From positions 558,001 through 622,000 of the forward strand of contig NZ_QEVW01000006.1 in the NCBI RefSeq assembly GCF_003287275.1: a DNA stretch of 64,000 bases. Reading direction: 5' to 3'. Under the pieces are notes generated by a model that was not told where the DNA came from, did no database searches, and worked only from the letters and a program-made list of their open reading frames with translations. The translations under genes and the position numbers were made by a program. This stretch comes from Paenibacillus taichungensis. GTDB taxonomy: Bacteria > Bacillota > Bacilli > Paenibacillales > Paenibacillaceae. Below, piece by piece: positions 24,766 through 33,020 of the stretch; position 1 is the stretch's first letter; every line of letters starts with the position of its first letter.

Positions 24766-27700
24766 AATCCACCTACCATCGGAATATCAAACGATACAAC
24801 CGTCCCTTCACCCAGCTTGCTTACAATCACCAATCCCTTACCGCCGTACAATTGGGTTAACCTGCGATGGGTATTGGCAATTCCGATTCCGCCAGTTCCA
24901 TTCAGCCTGGCATCTTGCAACCGGGCAACCTTATCCGGCGCCATACCTATGCCATTATCCCTTACTTCAATACGGGTATACCTTTCTTGTTGAGTAATAG
25001 TCAGATACACCGTACCGCCTTTTTTCTTATTTAACAGTCCGTGTCTAACGGCATTCTCGATCAATGGCTGAATAGATAGCGGAGGTAGGGTCAATTGCAG
25101 ATTCGGCTCCACATTCCATTCAATCGTCAACCGATCTTCAAAGCGTGTCTGTTCAATAAACAGATAAGCTTGTACCAGTTCCAACTCGTGGGACAACTTC
25201 ACCAATTCACCGGTATTCAGATAATTGAAGCTGATTCGCAGATAGGATGAGAAGGCTTCTCCTAACTTTCTCATATGTTCGGTATCGATATCACTTAATA
25301 CCATTAGGGAGTTGAGTGTATTGAACAGGAAATGCGGCTGGATTTGAGCTTGTAAGTAAGCAGCTTCTATGCGCACTCGTTCCTTAATGGAACGATTTAA
25401 TGTGATCAGTGCCCGGATTCGATATTTTAATTCAAGTGCATCTACAGGCTTCGTTACATAATCATTGGCTCCTGAAGCAAATCCCGTATAGATATCAGGC
25501 TGCTGGCTCCGTGCGGTCAACAGTAACACAGGTAATTCTGACATTGAAAATAGTTCCCTGATCTTCTCTGTTAGCTCATACCCTGACATCTGAGGCATCA
25601 TTACATCCGCGATAAGCAGATCCCATTGTCGTGTTCCTAATAGCTCCATGGCCTCCTGTCCCGAGTGGGCAGTAACAATGGTATAGGCTTCCGTGGATAG
25701 CATACTTGTGAGGACATCCAAATTAACCGGATCATCATCAACCACCAGAATGGAAGCTGTAGTCTCCTGTGAAAATGGCAGATGCTCCAATCCGGTAGCC
25801 ACTTCCAACTGTTCATCCGAAGCATGAATGATCCATTGATCCATGGTGTCGTGATTTGAATGATCTGCCTCTTGCTCTGTCCGAACAAGCTGCGGGTGCG
25901 AGACGCTAACCCCCTTTGCTATTGGCACATCAAAGCTGAACACGGAACCTTCCCCTGGTTCAGACTGAACTGTCAGTACTCCACCATGTAATTCCACAAG
26001 CTGCTTGCAGATGCTCAATCCAAGACCAATTCCCTGTCCATCATTGATTCCGTCAGCCCCTTGCTCGTAAGGAAGGAATATTCGTGAACAGGTTGCCTCA
26101 TCCATGCCGCCCCCTGTATCAGCAATATGTACAAACGCACGGCCGCCGTGAATTTCTGCATGCACAGTGACAGTTCCTGCCTCTGTATACTTCATCGCGT
26201 TATGTAGCAGATTATACAAAATTTGAACAAGTCTCTTCTCATCTGCCCATATTAAAGGAAATGACTCTGGTATCTCCATCCTGAGGCTGACGGGTTTGCG
26301 CTCTGTCATGAATTGCAACATCGAGATAACGCCAGGTACAACAGACTGAATGGACAGCCGCTCCTGACTGAGCACAATGCGCTGTTCTTTCAAACGAACC
26401 ACATCAAGCAGGTCCCCCAGCAGATTAGACATCCGCCGGCTGATGGTAATCAATAATTCCATATCCTTCAGACTGCGCTGATCGAATCGATCCTTCTGTT
26501 GGGTGACCAGATTTTGTGCAATACTCATAATGCCGTGCAGCGGTGTTTGAAGCTCATGTGAAGTATTGGCAAGAAACTGGTCTTTAATTTTGTCTGCCTT
26601 CTTTAACTCTATGTACAAATCAATGATTTCCCTGGCATTCCGGAAATACTTCTTGAACCAATAAGAAGAGAAGCCAATAATCGCCAGTACAAGATCAATC
26701 GGATAATATACAGTACTGCTGCTCTGATTGCTCTCAAAGGCACTCCATAGAACGTTGGACAGGATGCCTGCAGCGGTAAGCAGAAGAAATATTAGGTCAT
26801 GGTCCTTCTGACTTCGGATCATCATCTGAATCACGAGATACCCGAACCACACAATGGATGCCAGCATAAGTGCATTAACTAGATTGTAGTGAATGATGGT
26901 ATACACTGTCCTCACAGGCAAAACGGCCAAGATAAAACTATAGATGATCGTTACAATCAAGTAAAAGCGGAACCATGATTTACGCAGGTTGACCGCTGAT
27001 AACCTTTGGAATAATAAGAGAATGCACACATTTTGCCACAATATAGAGATGACCCTTATTTTGATACTCCAGGTAAAATTAATGGGAAGCCATTGCAGCA
27101 GCATATTATCATGACCAACCATAATCGTGATAGCTACTGACAGGGTTAACACCGCAGCAACAAACAGAGCCTTTTCCTGAGGATGTAGTGCATAAAGAAT
27201 AGCAGCGTAAACGGTATGAAAAATGAGAATAAGAAAAATAGCCAACTGAAAGGCGATAGAATGTCCACGTACAAACTCCACTGCATCCTCAGAACCAAAA
27301 CGCACAGGTTTAATGACTCCACCTTTATAGGGGTGATCATAGTTGGCCACACGAATGATCAAATCCATTGACGTAGCTCCAGCCTGTTCATAGGTGGAAA
27401 TGTATGAAGTTCTATCCGGCGTATAATCTTCCTCATTCGTCGCTACCTGTCCTGCCCCACCAATCGTTTCTCCGTTAAGTTCAATCTCGGATGAACTCTG
27501 AATACCCTTGAACCAGAACTCGACTGGTGTCTGGAGCGGATCAGTCAAAATACGAAGTCGATACGTCCCATATCCGAATGAACTTCCTTCTTCTTGATGG
27601 AGGGAATCCCGCCATGAACCAGGAATAACGATAGTACCCGCTTGTTCCTCCCTTTCCTTAATGTCCCTGTACGTTAATAGCTCTCCGGGATAGAAATCCC

Positions 27701-27914
27701 ATTCTCCATTGGCAAACATCGCGGGAGAGTTATCCAGGTCCACTCCACGCAGGTCGAGAACGCCTTGTACAGCCATATGGTCATTGGAAACGTAAAAAAT
27801 GACTGACCAGGCCCATCGCATTGTCAATAAGACACCCAAAAAAATAAGAAGGATGGCAATGTGTTTGTAACGTGAGCTGGGTTTATGTTGTAAAGAGTTA
27901 TGTAAAGATTGCAT
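24762..27914 (-). CDS. Hybrid sensor kinase with two kinase cores (7TMR-DISM, HisKA, REC, LytS-type)
   Basis: 1050 aa. TM1 (about 18-40) is followed by an extracellular jelly-roll sensor (about 50-225; WDFYPGELL, PGSWRDSLHQEEGSSFGYGTYRL) and a seven-helix block (about 230-425), the 7TMR-DISM arrangement. Then HisKA (LANTSHELQTPLHGIMSIAQNL), HATPase (ILYNLLHNAMKYTEAG, GQGIGLGLSICKQL), receiver (ILVVDDDPVN, LIADVMMPQMSG, TKPVDALEL), and a second kinase of His_kinase/YesM-LytS type (QAQIQPHFLFNTLNSLMVL; IENAVRHGLLNKKKGG; GIGIANTHRRL). Both phosphoacceptor histidines and the receiver Asp are present. It heads the three-gene signalling operon; the ligand is unknown, possibly a carbohydrate. Confidence 0.9.
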   Translation of the reverse strand: MQSLHNSLQHKPSSRYKHIAILLIFLGVLLTMRWAWSVIFYVSNDHMAVQGVLDLRGVDLDNSPAMFANGEWDFYPGELLTYRDIKEREEQAGTIVIPGSWRDSLHQEEGSSFGYGTYRLRILTDPLQTPVEFWFKGIQSSSEIELNGETIGGAGQVATNEEDYTPDRTSYISTYEQAGATSMDLIIRVANYDHPYKGGVIKPVRFGSEDAVEFVRGHSIAFQLAIFLILIFHTVYAAILYALHPQEKALFVAAVLTLSVAITIMVGHDNMLLQWLPINFTWSIKIRVISILWQNVCILLLFQRLSAVNLRKSWFRFYLIVTIIYSFILAVLPVRTVYTIIHYNLVNALMLASIVWFGYLVIQMMIRSQKDHDLIFLLLTAAGILSNVLWSAFESNQSSSTVYYPIDLVLAIIGFSSYWFKKYFRNAREIIDLYIELKKADKIKDQFLANTSHELQTPLHGIMSIAQNLVTQQKDRFDQRSLKDMELLITISRRMSNLLGDLLDVVRLKEQRIVLSQERLSIQSVVPGVISMLQFMTERKPVSLRMEIPESFPLIWADEKRLVQILYNLLHNAMKYTEAGTVTVHAEIHGGRAFVHIADTGGGMDEATCSRIFLPYEQGADGINDGQGIGLGLSICKQLVELHGGVLTVQSEPGEGSVFSFDVPIAKGVSVSHPQLVRTEQEADHSNHDTMDQWIIHASDEQLEVATGLEHLPFSQETTASILVVDDDPVNLDVLTSMLSTEAYTIVTAHSGQEAMELLGTRQWDLLIADVMMPQMSGYELTEKIRELFSMSELPVLLLTARSQQPDIYTGFASGANDYVTKPVDALELKYRIRALITLNRSIKERVRIEAAYLQAQIQPHFLFNTLNSLMVLSDIDTEHMRKLGEAFSSYLRISFNYLNTGELVKLSHELELVQAYLFIEQTRFEDRLTIEWNVEPNLQLTLPPLSIQPLIENAVRHGLLNKKKGGTVYLTITQQERYTRIEVRDNGIGMAPDKVARLQDARLNGTGGIGIANTHRRLTQLYGGKGLVIVSKLGEGTVVSFDIPMVGGL

Positions 27915-28189
27915 ATTTATGTTCTGACTCTCCGGTTACTTGAGTCTCTCTCCATTCTGGCACATATAAGCCTATACTGCTTCTAGACACCAAAGATCAT
28001 AGTCCAATTCTATATATAACAGCATTATATCATAGGGGAAATTAGGGTTCTGAGGACATTTTACAGTCATCGACTGCTTTTAACAGGTATCGATTTCTCC
28101 TTTTATTTTAATTTTATAAAATTTAATTGTATACTATTAATTATATATCCATTAACTCAACCAGATGAACGTAGAGAGGATGATTCCGC

Positions 28190-28687
28190 ATGTCAGATAC
28201 CAATCAGCTATTCGGACAAGCCCTGGTCAAATCACTAATCGGAGAACGCGGACATATTCGTATCGCACGCGCTCTACCGGATATTAGCGTAGAACTAGCT
28301 AGTCGCAAACATGAACATATGCCATACAGTATCTATCAATTGGTGAAACATATGCATTACTGGCAACAATTCATGTTGGAGCATTTGGAAGGAAGAAAGC
28401 CGCAGCTTCCAGCGAATGTGATGGAGAGCTGGCCAGAAGAGACGGGCCCTCAGGATGAAGCTGCGTGGGAGGCGGATATCCAGGCATTCCTGAATGGGGT
28501 GGATCGAGCGGTAACGATTGCCGAAACGGTTCAGTTGGATGACCCACTGCCGTATTTCCCAGGCGAAACCAAAGCCGGACTTCTGCGCAACATCGCATCT
28601 CATAACTCGTACCATCTGGGCGAGATTGTGCTGCTGCGTCGCTTCTACGGTGCATGGCCGCCACCAGGAGGCGGATTCCCGGCCTAA
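28190..28687 (+). CDS. DinB family protein
   Basis: 165 aa four-helix-bundle protein of the DinB/YfiT-like superfamily. The metal-binding His residues are visible in QLVKHMHYWQQFMLEHL and NIASHNSYHLGEIVLLRRFYGAWPPPGG. It may act in a thiol-dependent transfer or detoxification reaction; no specific substrate is known. RBS GAGAGGATGATTCC lies upstream. Divergent from the kinase operon, with a 275-bp AT-rich intergenic region. Confidence 0.85.
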   Translation: MSDTNQLFGQALVKSLIGERGHIRIARALPDISVELASRKHEHMPYSIYQLVKHMHYWQQFMLEHLEGRKPQLPANVMESWPEETGPQDEAAWEADIQAFLNGVDRAVTIAETVQLDDPLPYFPGETKAGLLRNIASHNSYHLGEIVLLRRFYGAWPPPGGGFPA

Positions 28688-28723
28688 TGAACGAAATTTT
28701 CACTGTATAGTTTGTACCTTCAC

Positions 28724-28766
28724 AAAAAAATAGCCTGCTTCCTTTATTTCAAAGGTTCAGGCTATT
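28724..28766. terminator. Terminator between DinB and MarR genes
   Basis: AATAGCCTG / CAGGCTATT stem with CCTTT/AAAGG inner stem. A7 on the left gives a U-tract for the minus-strand MarR gene. Confidence 0.75.
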
Positions 28767-28768
28767 CT

Positions 28769-29188
28769 TCAATCATCCCGATTCATCTTCTCAAAAATAT
28801 TAACTAATTGTGCTCGATCCTCTTGGGTCAGTTTCTGGAATAAATTTTTACGCAGCTTCTGCCCCTCCAATATTGCTCTTTCGAGGACTTCGATCCCTTT
28901 ATCGGTAATGTTCAAATATATAATGCGGCGGTCAGCTTCATCTACCATCCTGAGGGCTAATTTCTTGGCAACCAGCTTATCAGCTAAATAGCTGAGCGTT
29001 GGCGGGGTCAGGCCCAGTAGTTTGGCAATATCCGAAGGTCGACTTTTTCCATTTTGATTAAGATGACTGAGTACAAGCACATGAGAGACGCCGAGGTCCT
29101 CATTAAACGATTTGTTCCACTGTATAATCAATTTATTGGTGAAATTGTCCATGTTGTGTATGAGCTCAAAAATGTTCTGTTCTTCCAT
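28769..29188 (-). CDS. MarR family regulator
   Basis: 139 aa from ATG 29188, preceded by GAGGAGGATCAC. The winged helix is visible as SRPSDIAKLLGLTPPTLSYLADKLVAKKLALRMVDEADRRIIYLNITDKG (recognition helix plus wing). Located directly downstream of two SDR genes on the same strand. A double palindrome upstream of the first SDR gene (30897-30926) has the size and sequence type of MarR operators, so it may control that SDR. Confidence 0.88.
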   Translation of the reverse strand: MEEQNIFELIHNMDNFTNKLIIQWNKSFNEDLGVSHVLVLSHLNQNGKSRPSDIAKLLGLTPPTLSYLADKLVAKKLALRMVDEADRRIIYLNITDKGIEVLERAILEGQKLRKNLFQKLTQEDRAQLVNIFEKMNRDD

Positions 29189-29204
29189 GTGATCCTCCTC
29201 GAAA

Positions 29205-29240
29205 AATAAAACAACAGCCCTCATTCAACTTAAGGGCTGT
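29205..29240 (-). terminator. Terminator of SDR gene 29255-29989
   Basis: ACAGCCCT / AGGGCTGT stem followed on the minus strand by TGTTTTATTTTT. It separates the SDR and MarR transcription units. Confidence 0.75.
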
Positions 29241-29254
29241 CATCATTTTACACG

Positions 29255-29989
29255 CTATTGGGCTGAGTATCCACCATCGATAACCAGCTCAGATCCTGTA
29301 ATGTACGAAGAATCATCTGATGCCAGGAACAATGCAGCGTTGGCAATATCGACAGCCTGCCCCAGACGTTGCAGAGGCGTTGCCTGAATGAGTCGGTCAA
29401 GCAGTTCCTTCGATGTGTTCAAGGCTTGAGTCATTGGTGTTTCGATGATCCCAGGGAAGAGAGCATTGACCCGAACACCTTGACGACCAAAGGTTGTTGC
29501 CGCCGCTTTGGATAATGCGCGTACCGCGCCTTTGGATGCTGAATAGTGATTAAAGCCTTGTCCAATCAAAGCGGTGTATGAAGAGATATTGACGATGGAC
29601 CCTTTCTTTTGTGCTGCCATATAAGGAGCTACATGTTTCATACCAGCAAATGGGCCAAAGCCATTAATGGAGAGCATTTTCTGCCAATCCTGTGCATCGA
29701 TCTCCTCAAACGGCTTCTCAGAGGAAATGCCTGCATTGTTGACCAGAATATCAATTTTGCCAAAACGTTCGTTCACTACTTTCGCCAATATCTCCCAATC
29801 TTCATCCGAGGAAACATTCAACTTCATTCCGTACACATTCTCTTTTTGGCTTGCTTTCTCCAGCGCTTCCTCATTAATGTCTGCAGCAATAACGATGGCG
29901 CCTTCCTTTGCAAAGAGATCCACCATGCCTTCACCAATTCCTGAAGCTCCACCAGTAATAATAGCGACTTTATTATCTAATCTTCCCAT
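29255..29989 (-). CDS. SDR family oxidoreductase (glucose/cyclopentanol dehydrogenase-like)
   Basis: 244 aa classical short-chain dehydrogenase. NAD(P) motif TGGASGIGEG, acidic AADINEE after strand 2 (favours NAD), structural NNAGIS, catalytic Ser in NISSYT, Tyr-x-x-x-Lys in HYSASKGA, and GIIETPMT. It closely resembles the neighbouring SDR at 38960-39724. Substrate unknown. RBS AGGAGAGTTTCAT-type lies just upstream. Confidence 0.88.
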   Translation of the reverse strand: MGRLDNKVAIITGGASGIGEGMVDLFAKEGAIVIAADINEEALEKASQKENVYGMKLNVSSDEDWEILAKVVNERFGKIDILVNNAGISSEKPFEEIDAQDWQKMLSINGFGPFAGMKHVAPYMAAQKKGSIVNISSYTALIGQGFNHYSASKGAVRALSKAAATTFGRQGVRVNALFPGIIETPMTQALNTSKELLDRLIQATPLQRLGQAVDIANAALFLASDDSSYITGSELVIDGGYSAQ

Positions 29990-30029
29990 ATGAAACTCTC
30001 CTAACGTATTTTATTTGTACATCGCTGCT

Positions 30030-30845
30030 TTAGTTGTTAGTCGGATTGTGTGATTTCATAAACTGTTCAAAATCCGGAACGGTTGGATTGGCAATATAAT
30101 GGCCGCCCTCAACCTGAATGGTCTGTCCGGTAATGAATTTGGACTCATCTGAGGCCAGGAATACGACGGTGTATCCAATATCATCGGGCTCACCGTGATA
30201 AGGCAGTGCGTTATATTTTGCGAACATATCCAATACGTCCGGAGGCATATTGTTCTGGGCTGCCGGGGTCAAGATCAATCCGGGCGCAACAGCATTGCAA
30301 CGAATGTTATGCTTGCCATATTGGGTGGCAATATACCTTGTCAGATTAACAACTCCTGCTTTTGAGGCACCATAGGCAACCCGAACCGCATCGCCAGTAA
30401 AGCCAGCCATGGAGGCTGTATTAATGATGGAACCTTCACCCGCTTCAATCATATGAGGGATGGCAAATCTACAACCGAGCAACACGCTTTTCAGATTCAC
30501 ATTCATCAGCCGATCCCACTCGTCCAAATCTACGTTAACCACATCCAAATCCTTCTTCAGATTGGTCAGGCCAACATTGTTGAACAGACTCGTGAGTTTA
30601 CCATATTGTTGCACCGTAAACTCGACAGCTTCCTTAATCGAAAATTCGTCTCCGGCATCAACAAAAACGGCTACTGCTTCTCCGCCTTGAGCCTGAATAT
30701 TCGCTGCCGCTTCCTTTGCCCCATTGACATTGAAATCAGCAATAACGACTTTTGCTCCTTCTCTCGCCATCAATTGGGCTGCGGACAATCCTATTCCAGA
30801 AGCGCCTCCAGTTACAAGGGCTACTTTGTCTTTCATTCTTAACAT
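30030..30845 (-). CDS. SDR family oxidoreductase
   Basis: 271 aa from ATG 30845 (AAAGGAGCTTGAGAACC upstream; a second ATG three codons later is possible). Rossmann motif TGGASGIGLS, acidic IADFN, FNNVG in place of NNAG, catalytic Ser in NTASMAG, and AYGASKAG. It has a 15-residue tail after the usual C-terminus. It is 40 nt upstream of the next SDR on the same strand, so an operon is likely. The double palindrome at 30897-30926 lies in its promoter region. Confidence 0.87.
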   Translation of the reverse strand: MLRMKDKVALVTGGASGIGLSAAQLMAREGAKVVIADFNVNGAKEAAANIQAQGGEAVAVFVDAGDEFSIKEAVEFTVQQYGKLTSLFNNVGLTNLKKDLDVVNVDLDEWDRLMNVNLKSVLLGCRFAIPHMIEAGEGSIINTASMAGFTGDAVRVAYGASKAGVVNLTRYIATQYGKHNIRCNAVAPGLILTPAAQNNMPPDVLDMFAKYNALPYHGEPDDIGYTVVFLASDESKFITGQTIQVEGGHYIANPTVPDFEQFMKSHNPTNN

Positions 30846-30896
30846 GGTTCTCAAGCTCCTTTCATAAAGAAACCGAAAATAAATAACAGCTCTAAT

Positions 30897-30926
30897 ATTT
30901 AGATGACTAAATATTAGATGTCTAAA
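30897..30926. promoter_or_regulatory. Tandem palindromes, probable MarR-type operator
   Basis: ATTTAG-ATGA-CTAAAT (30897-30912) is immediately followed by TTAGA-TG-TCTAA (30914-30925). Two overlapping TTTAGnnnnCTAAA-like sites lie 52-81 bp before the SDR start codon. Confidence 0.6.
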
Positions 30927-31012
30927 TAATAGCAGAGGAATGGTCTTTCTGCAACGCATTCGGCCCTGTATCCTTATTTTGGATCTTTATGGGGAAGCAA
31001 GCGAAGTGTCTT

Positions 31013-31049
31013 AAAAAAAACAGCCCTCATGGATTTGAGGGCTGTTTAG
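31013..31049. terminator. Terminator of lipoprotein/protease operon
   Basis: ACAGCCCTCA / TGAGGGCTGT perfect 10-bp stem; A8 on the left gives a U-tract for the minus-strand genes. It is nearly the same sequence as the terminator at 29205-29240. Confidence 0.85.
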
Positions 31050-31103
31050 AATCAATTCTCTTAATCTGTTTATCGATCCATGTTTTCTGAGAAACTTTGA
31101 TAA

Positions 31104-31622
31104 TTACTTTTCATCCTCCGTCCCAGAGACAGGATAAGGCTTGCCCGCAGGATCATCCGGTGTCAGAATGTACCAATGATCATATATCACGTTATTCGGA
31201 TCCGATTCGGATTTCTCGGGCTTACAAGTAAACTGATACACAGATATATCCTTTCCGCGCAATGTTACAGTCATCGCAAGCTCCGGGTCTCCCCAGCTTG
31301 GATATTTCTCACGATACTGTGTGTCAATAATTTCGCTTTGAAAAGAAGGACTAGTCATGAAGGCTGTGGTTTGAGTGAAAAGTCGATATATTTCTTTTTC
31401 GTCCGGTTCAGTCTTGACTGTATAAGCGACTTCGACCCGAGGTGTGGAATAACGAATTTCCGTCTTTTGGATAGCAGGAAAATCTCGCTCGACATTCTGC
31501 CGAAAAGATTTGACTTCCTCAGAAGAAACTTTGGTGTACGTAGTACATGCTGTCAAAAATAGAACCAGAGCCAGAATATTCACAGCATGTATTATTCCTG
31601 CACCATGTTTGATGCCAGACAT
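31104..31622 (-). CDS. Hypothetical lipoprotein downstream of C39-like protease
   Basis: 172 aa. Lipobox LVLFLTAC (Cys about residue 26). The mature part has alternating beta pattern (IQKTEIRYSTPRVEVAYTVKTEPDEKEIYRLF; LAMTVTLRGKDISVYQFTCKP). Family not recognised. It starts 13 nt after the stop of the protease gene and shares its terminator, so the two are one operon; it may assist, anchor or inhibit that protease (inference). Confidence 0.75.
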   Translation of the reverse strand: MSGIKHGAGIIHAVNILALVLFLTACTTYTKVSSEEVKSFRQNVERDFPAIQKTEIRYSTPRVEVAYTVKTEPDEKEIYRLFTQTTAFMTSPSFQSEIIDTQYREKYPSWGDPELAMTVTLRGKDISVYQFTCKPEKSESDPNNVIYDHWYILTPDDPAGKPYPVSGTEDEK

Positions 31623-31635
31623 CCAATCACCTGCT

Positions 31636-32976
31636 TTACTTGAAATACATGAATCCCCCGCCTAATGTACGATTCCCCGTTATGGCATCAAAATGAGTTC
31701 GATAATTGATGCTCCTGCGTTGGCCCCAGGTCGAAACAGCAATCCATCTGCTGTCTGTAGTGTCTCGATAATACTTGGTAATCGTCATCCAATGCCATTC
31801 ATATTCGTAATCATCAAATTTGGACAGATTGAGGGTCGCAACAGGAGAGTTGAGGTTCAGTCCCGCCTTTATATACGCGGCTGTATTATCCAGTGTAAAT
31901 GCCGAATTATCCGTGACTCTGCTTAAATTCACCTTTTTATCCTTTGCATAACTCTCCACTGCAGATGCAAAGCCACTCACTGAAATTTTACCCAAAATAC
32001 CCGGGCTTACGTAGTCATACATCTTATCCATATGAGCAAGAAAATCCTGCTTTGATGTCGTGTTGCCACTATACAAGTTACCATAAACCGTAGGGTTCGT
32101 AATCTTGGCCAGATAGTTGGTGATATTGGCTGCAGCAACCGGACCGCATCCCCGTTCTTTATGCGTATTTTGAGAGTACCAGTTCTGGTTGCCTCCATAA
32201 CTGTATCCTGAACCATCCTGTACTGGCACAAACATGGATTGATTGGCCTCAACGGTAAGGCTTACTTCTTCTTTGGCAACCGCAGCGGTAGCGCGAGTAC
32301 TAATATAATTCTGTAGAATTTGATTCATGTAATCCTGATTTTCTTCTGATTGGATGGTTTCATACTTTTGATGTAATTCATCCATATTGACTTCTACAGC
32401 TTCAGTAATATCCCGCAGGGATTGAAAATTATTATCCATCTCAAAGTATTGTTTATTGCCTTTGTCTGTCACCTGCACCATATAATTCATTGGTGGCACA
32501 AATACTATTTTTCTTTCCTCAGATTTCTCCATAATGGACGGTCTGGATATGGATTGATGGAGCCGCTGTACGACTGAGTCATCTATAAAGATATCGTATG
32601 CATCATAACCATCCCTTAGTGCCCCTACTGAAATATAACCAATCTCTCGTTGTCCCTCGACCAGAGGAACTGCGTAAGCAATGATCTGATCATCCAAATT
32701 GTAGAGAGGAATCATATTGGTTGAAGCTTCAATAATACGATCTTTGGTCTGAATATCATTGGCCATATAACCCTGTATATGCTTTTGGGCAATTTGCAGA
32801 ACCTCCAAATCAGTCAGCATTGGTGCAACGGATATATCTTTTATTTTTTCACTATCTTGAACGAGCATGTTTTCCTCAGACTGAATGGGATCTGCCTTAA
32901 CAGAAGACACAGGTACAGATGAAAGAAGAAGAAGAAAAGCTATTACAGAAAGAAATCGCTGCATTTTATTTTGCAT
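31636..32976 (-). CDS. Secreted C39-like cysteine peptidase
   Basis: 446 aa. Signal peptide ends near SVKA. Residues about 40-230 look like a propeptide (IIAYAVPLVEGQREIGYISVGA is a PepSY/prodomain-like strand pair seen in streptopain-like proteins). The catalytic domain (about 250-446) has Cys in HKERGCGPVAAANITNYLA and His in YEYEWHWMTITKYYRD, with TWGQRRSINY near the end, as in C39_2/papain-like peptidases. Likely exported, with self-processing of the prodomain. The start could also be Met-5. Confidence 0.75.
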   Translation of the reverse strand: MQNKMQRFLSVIAFLLLLSSVPVSSVKADPIQSEENMLVQDSEKIKDISVAPMLTDLEVLQIAQKHIQGYMANDIQTKDRIIEASTNMIPLYNLDDQIIAYAVPLVEGQREIGYISVGALRDGYDAYDIFIDDSVVQRLHQSISRPSIMEKSEERKIVFVPPMNYMVQVTDKGNKQYFEMDNNFQSLRDITEAVEVNMDELHQKYETIQSEENQDYMNQILQNYISTRATAAVAKEEVSLTVEANQSMFVPVQDGSGYSYGGNQNWYSQNTHKERGCGPVAAANITNYLAKITNPTVYGNLYSGNTTSKQDFLAHMDKMYDYVSPGILGKISVSGFASAVESYAKDKKVNLSRVTDNSAFTLDNTAAYIKAGLNLNSPVATLNLSKFDDYEYEWHWMTITKYYRDTTDSRWIAVSTWGQRRSINYRTHFDAITGNRTLGGGFMYFK

Positions 32977-33020
32977 AAGAGCCTCCCAATATAATATATT
33001 TGCATATCAGAACCATGTAT

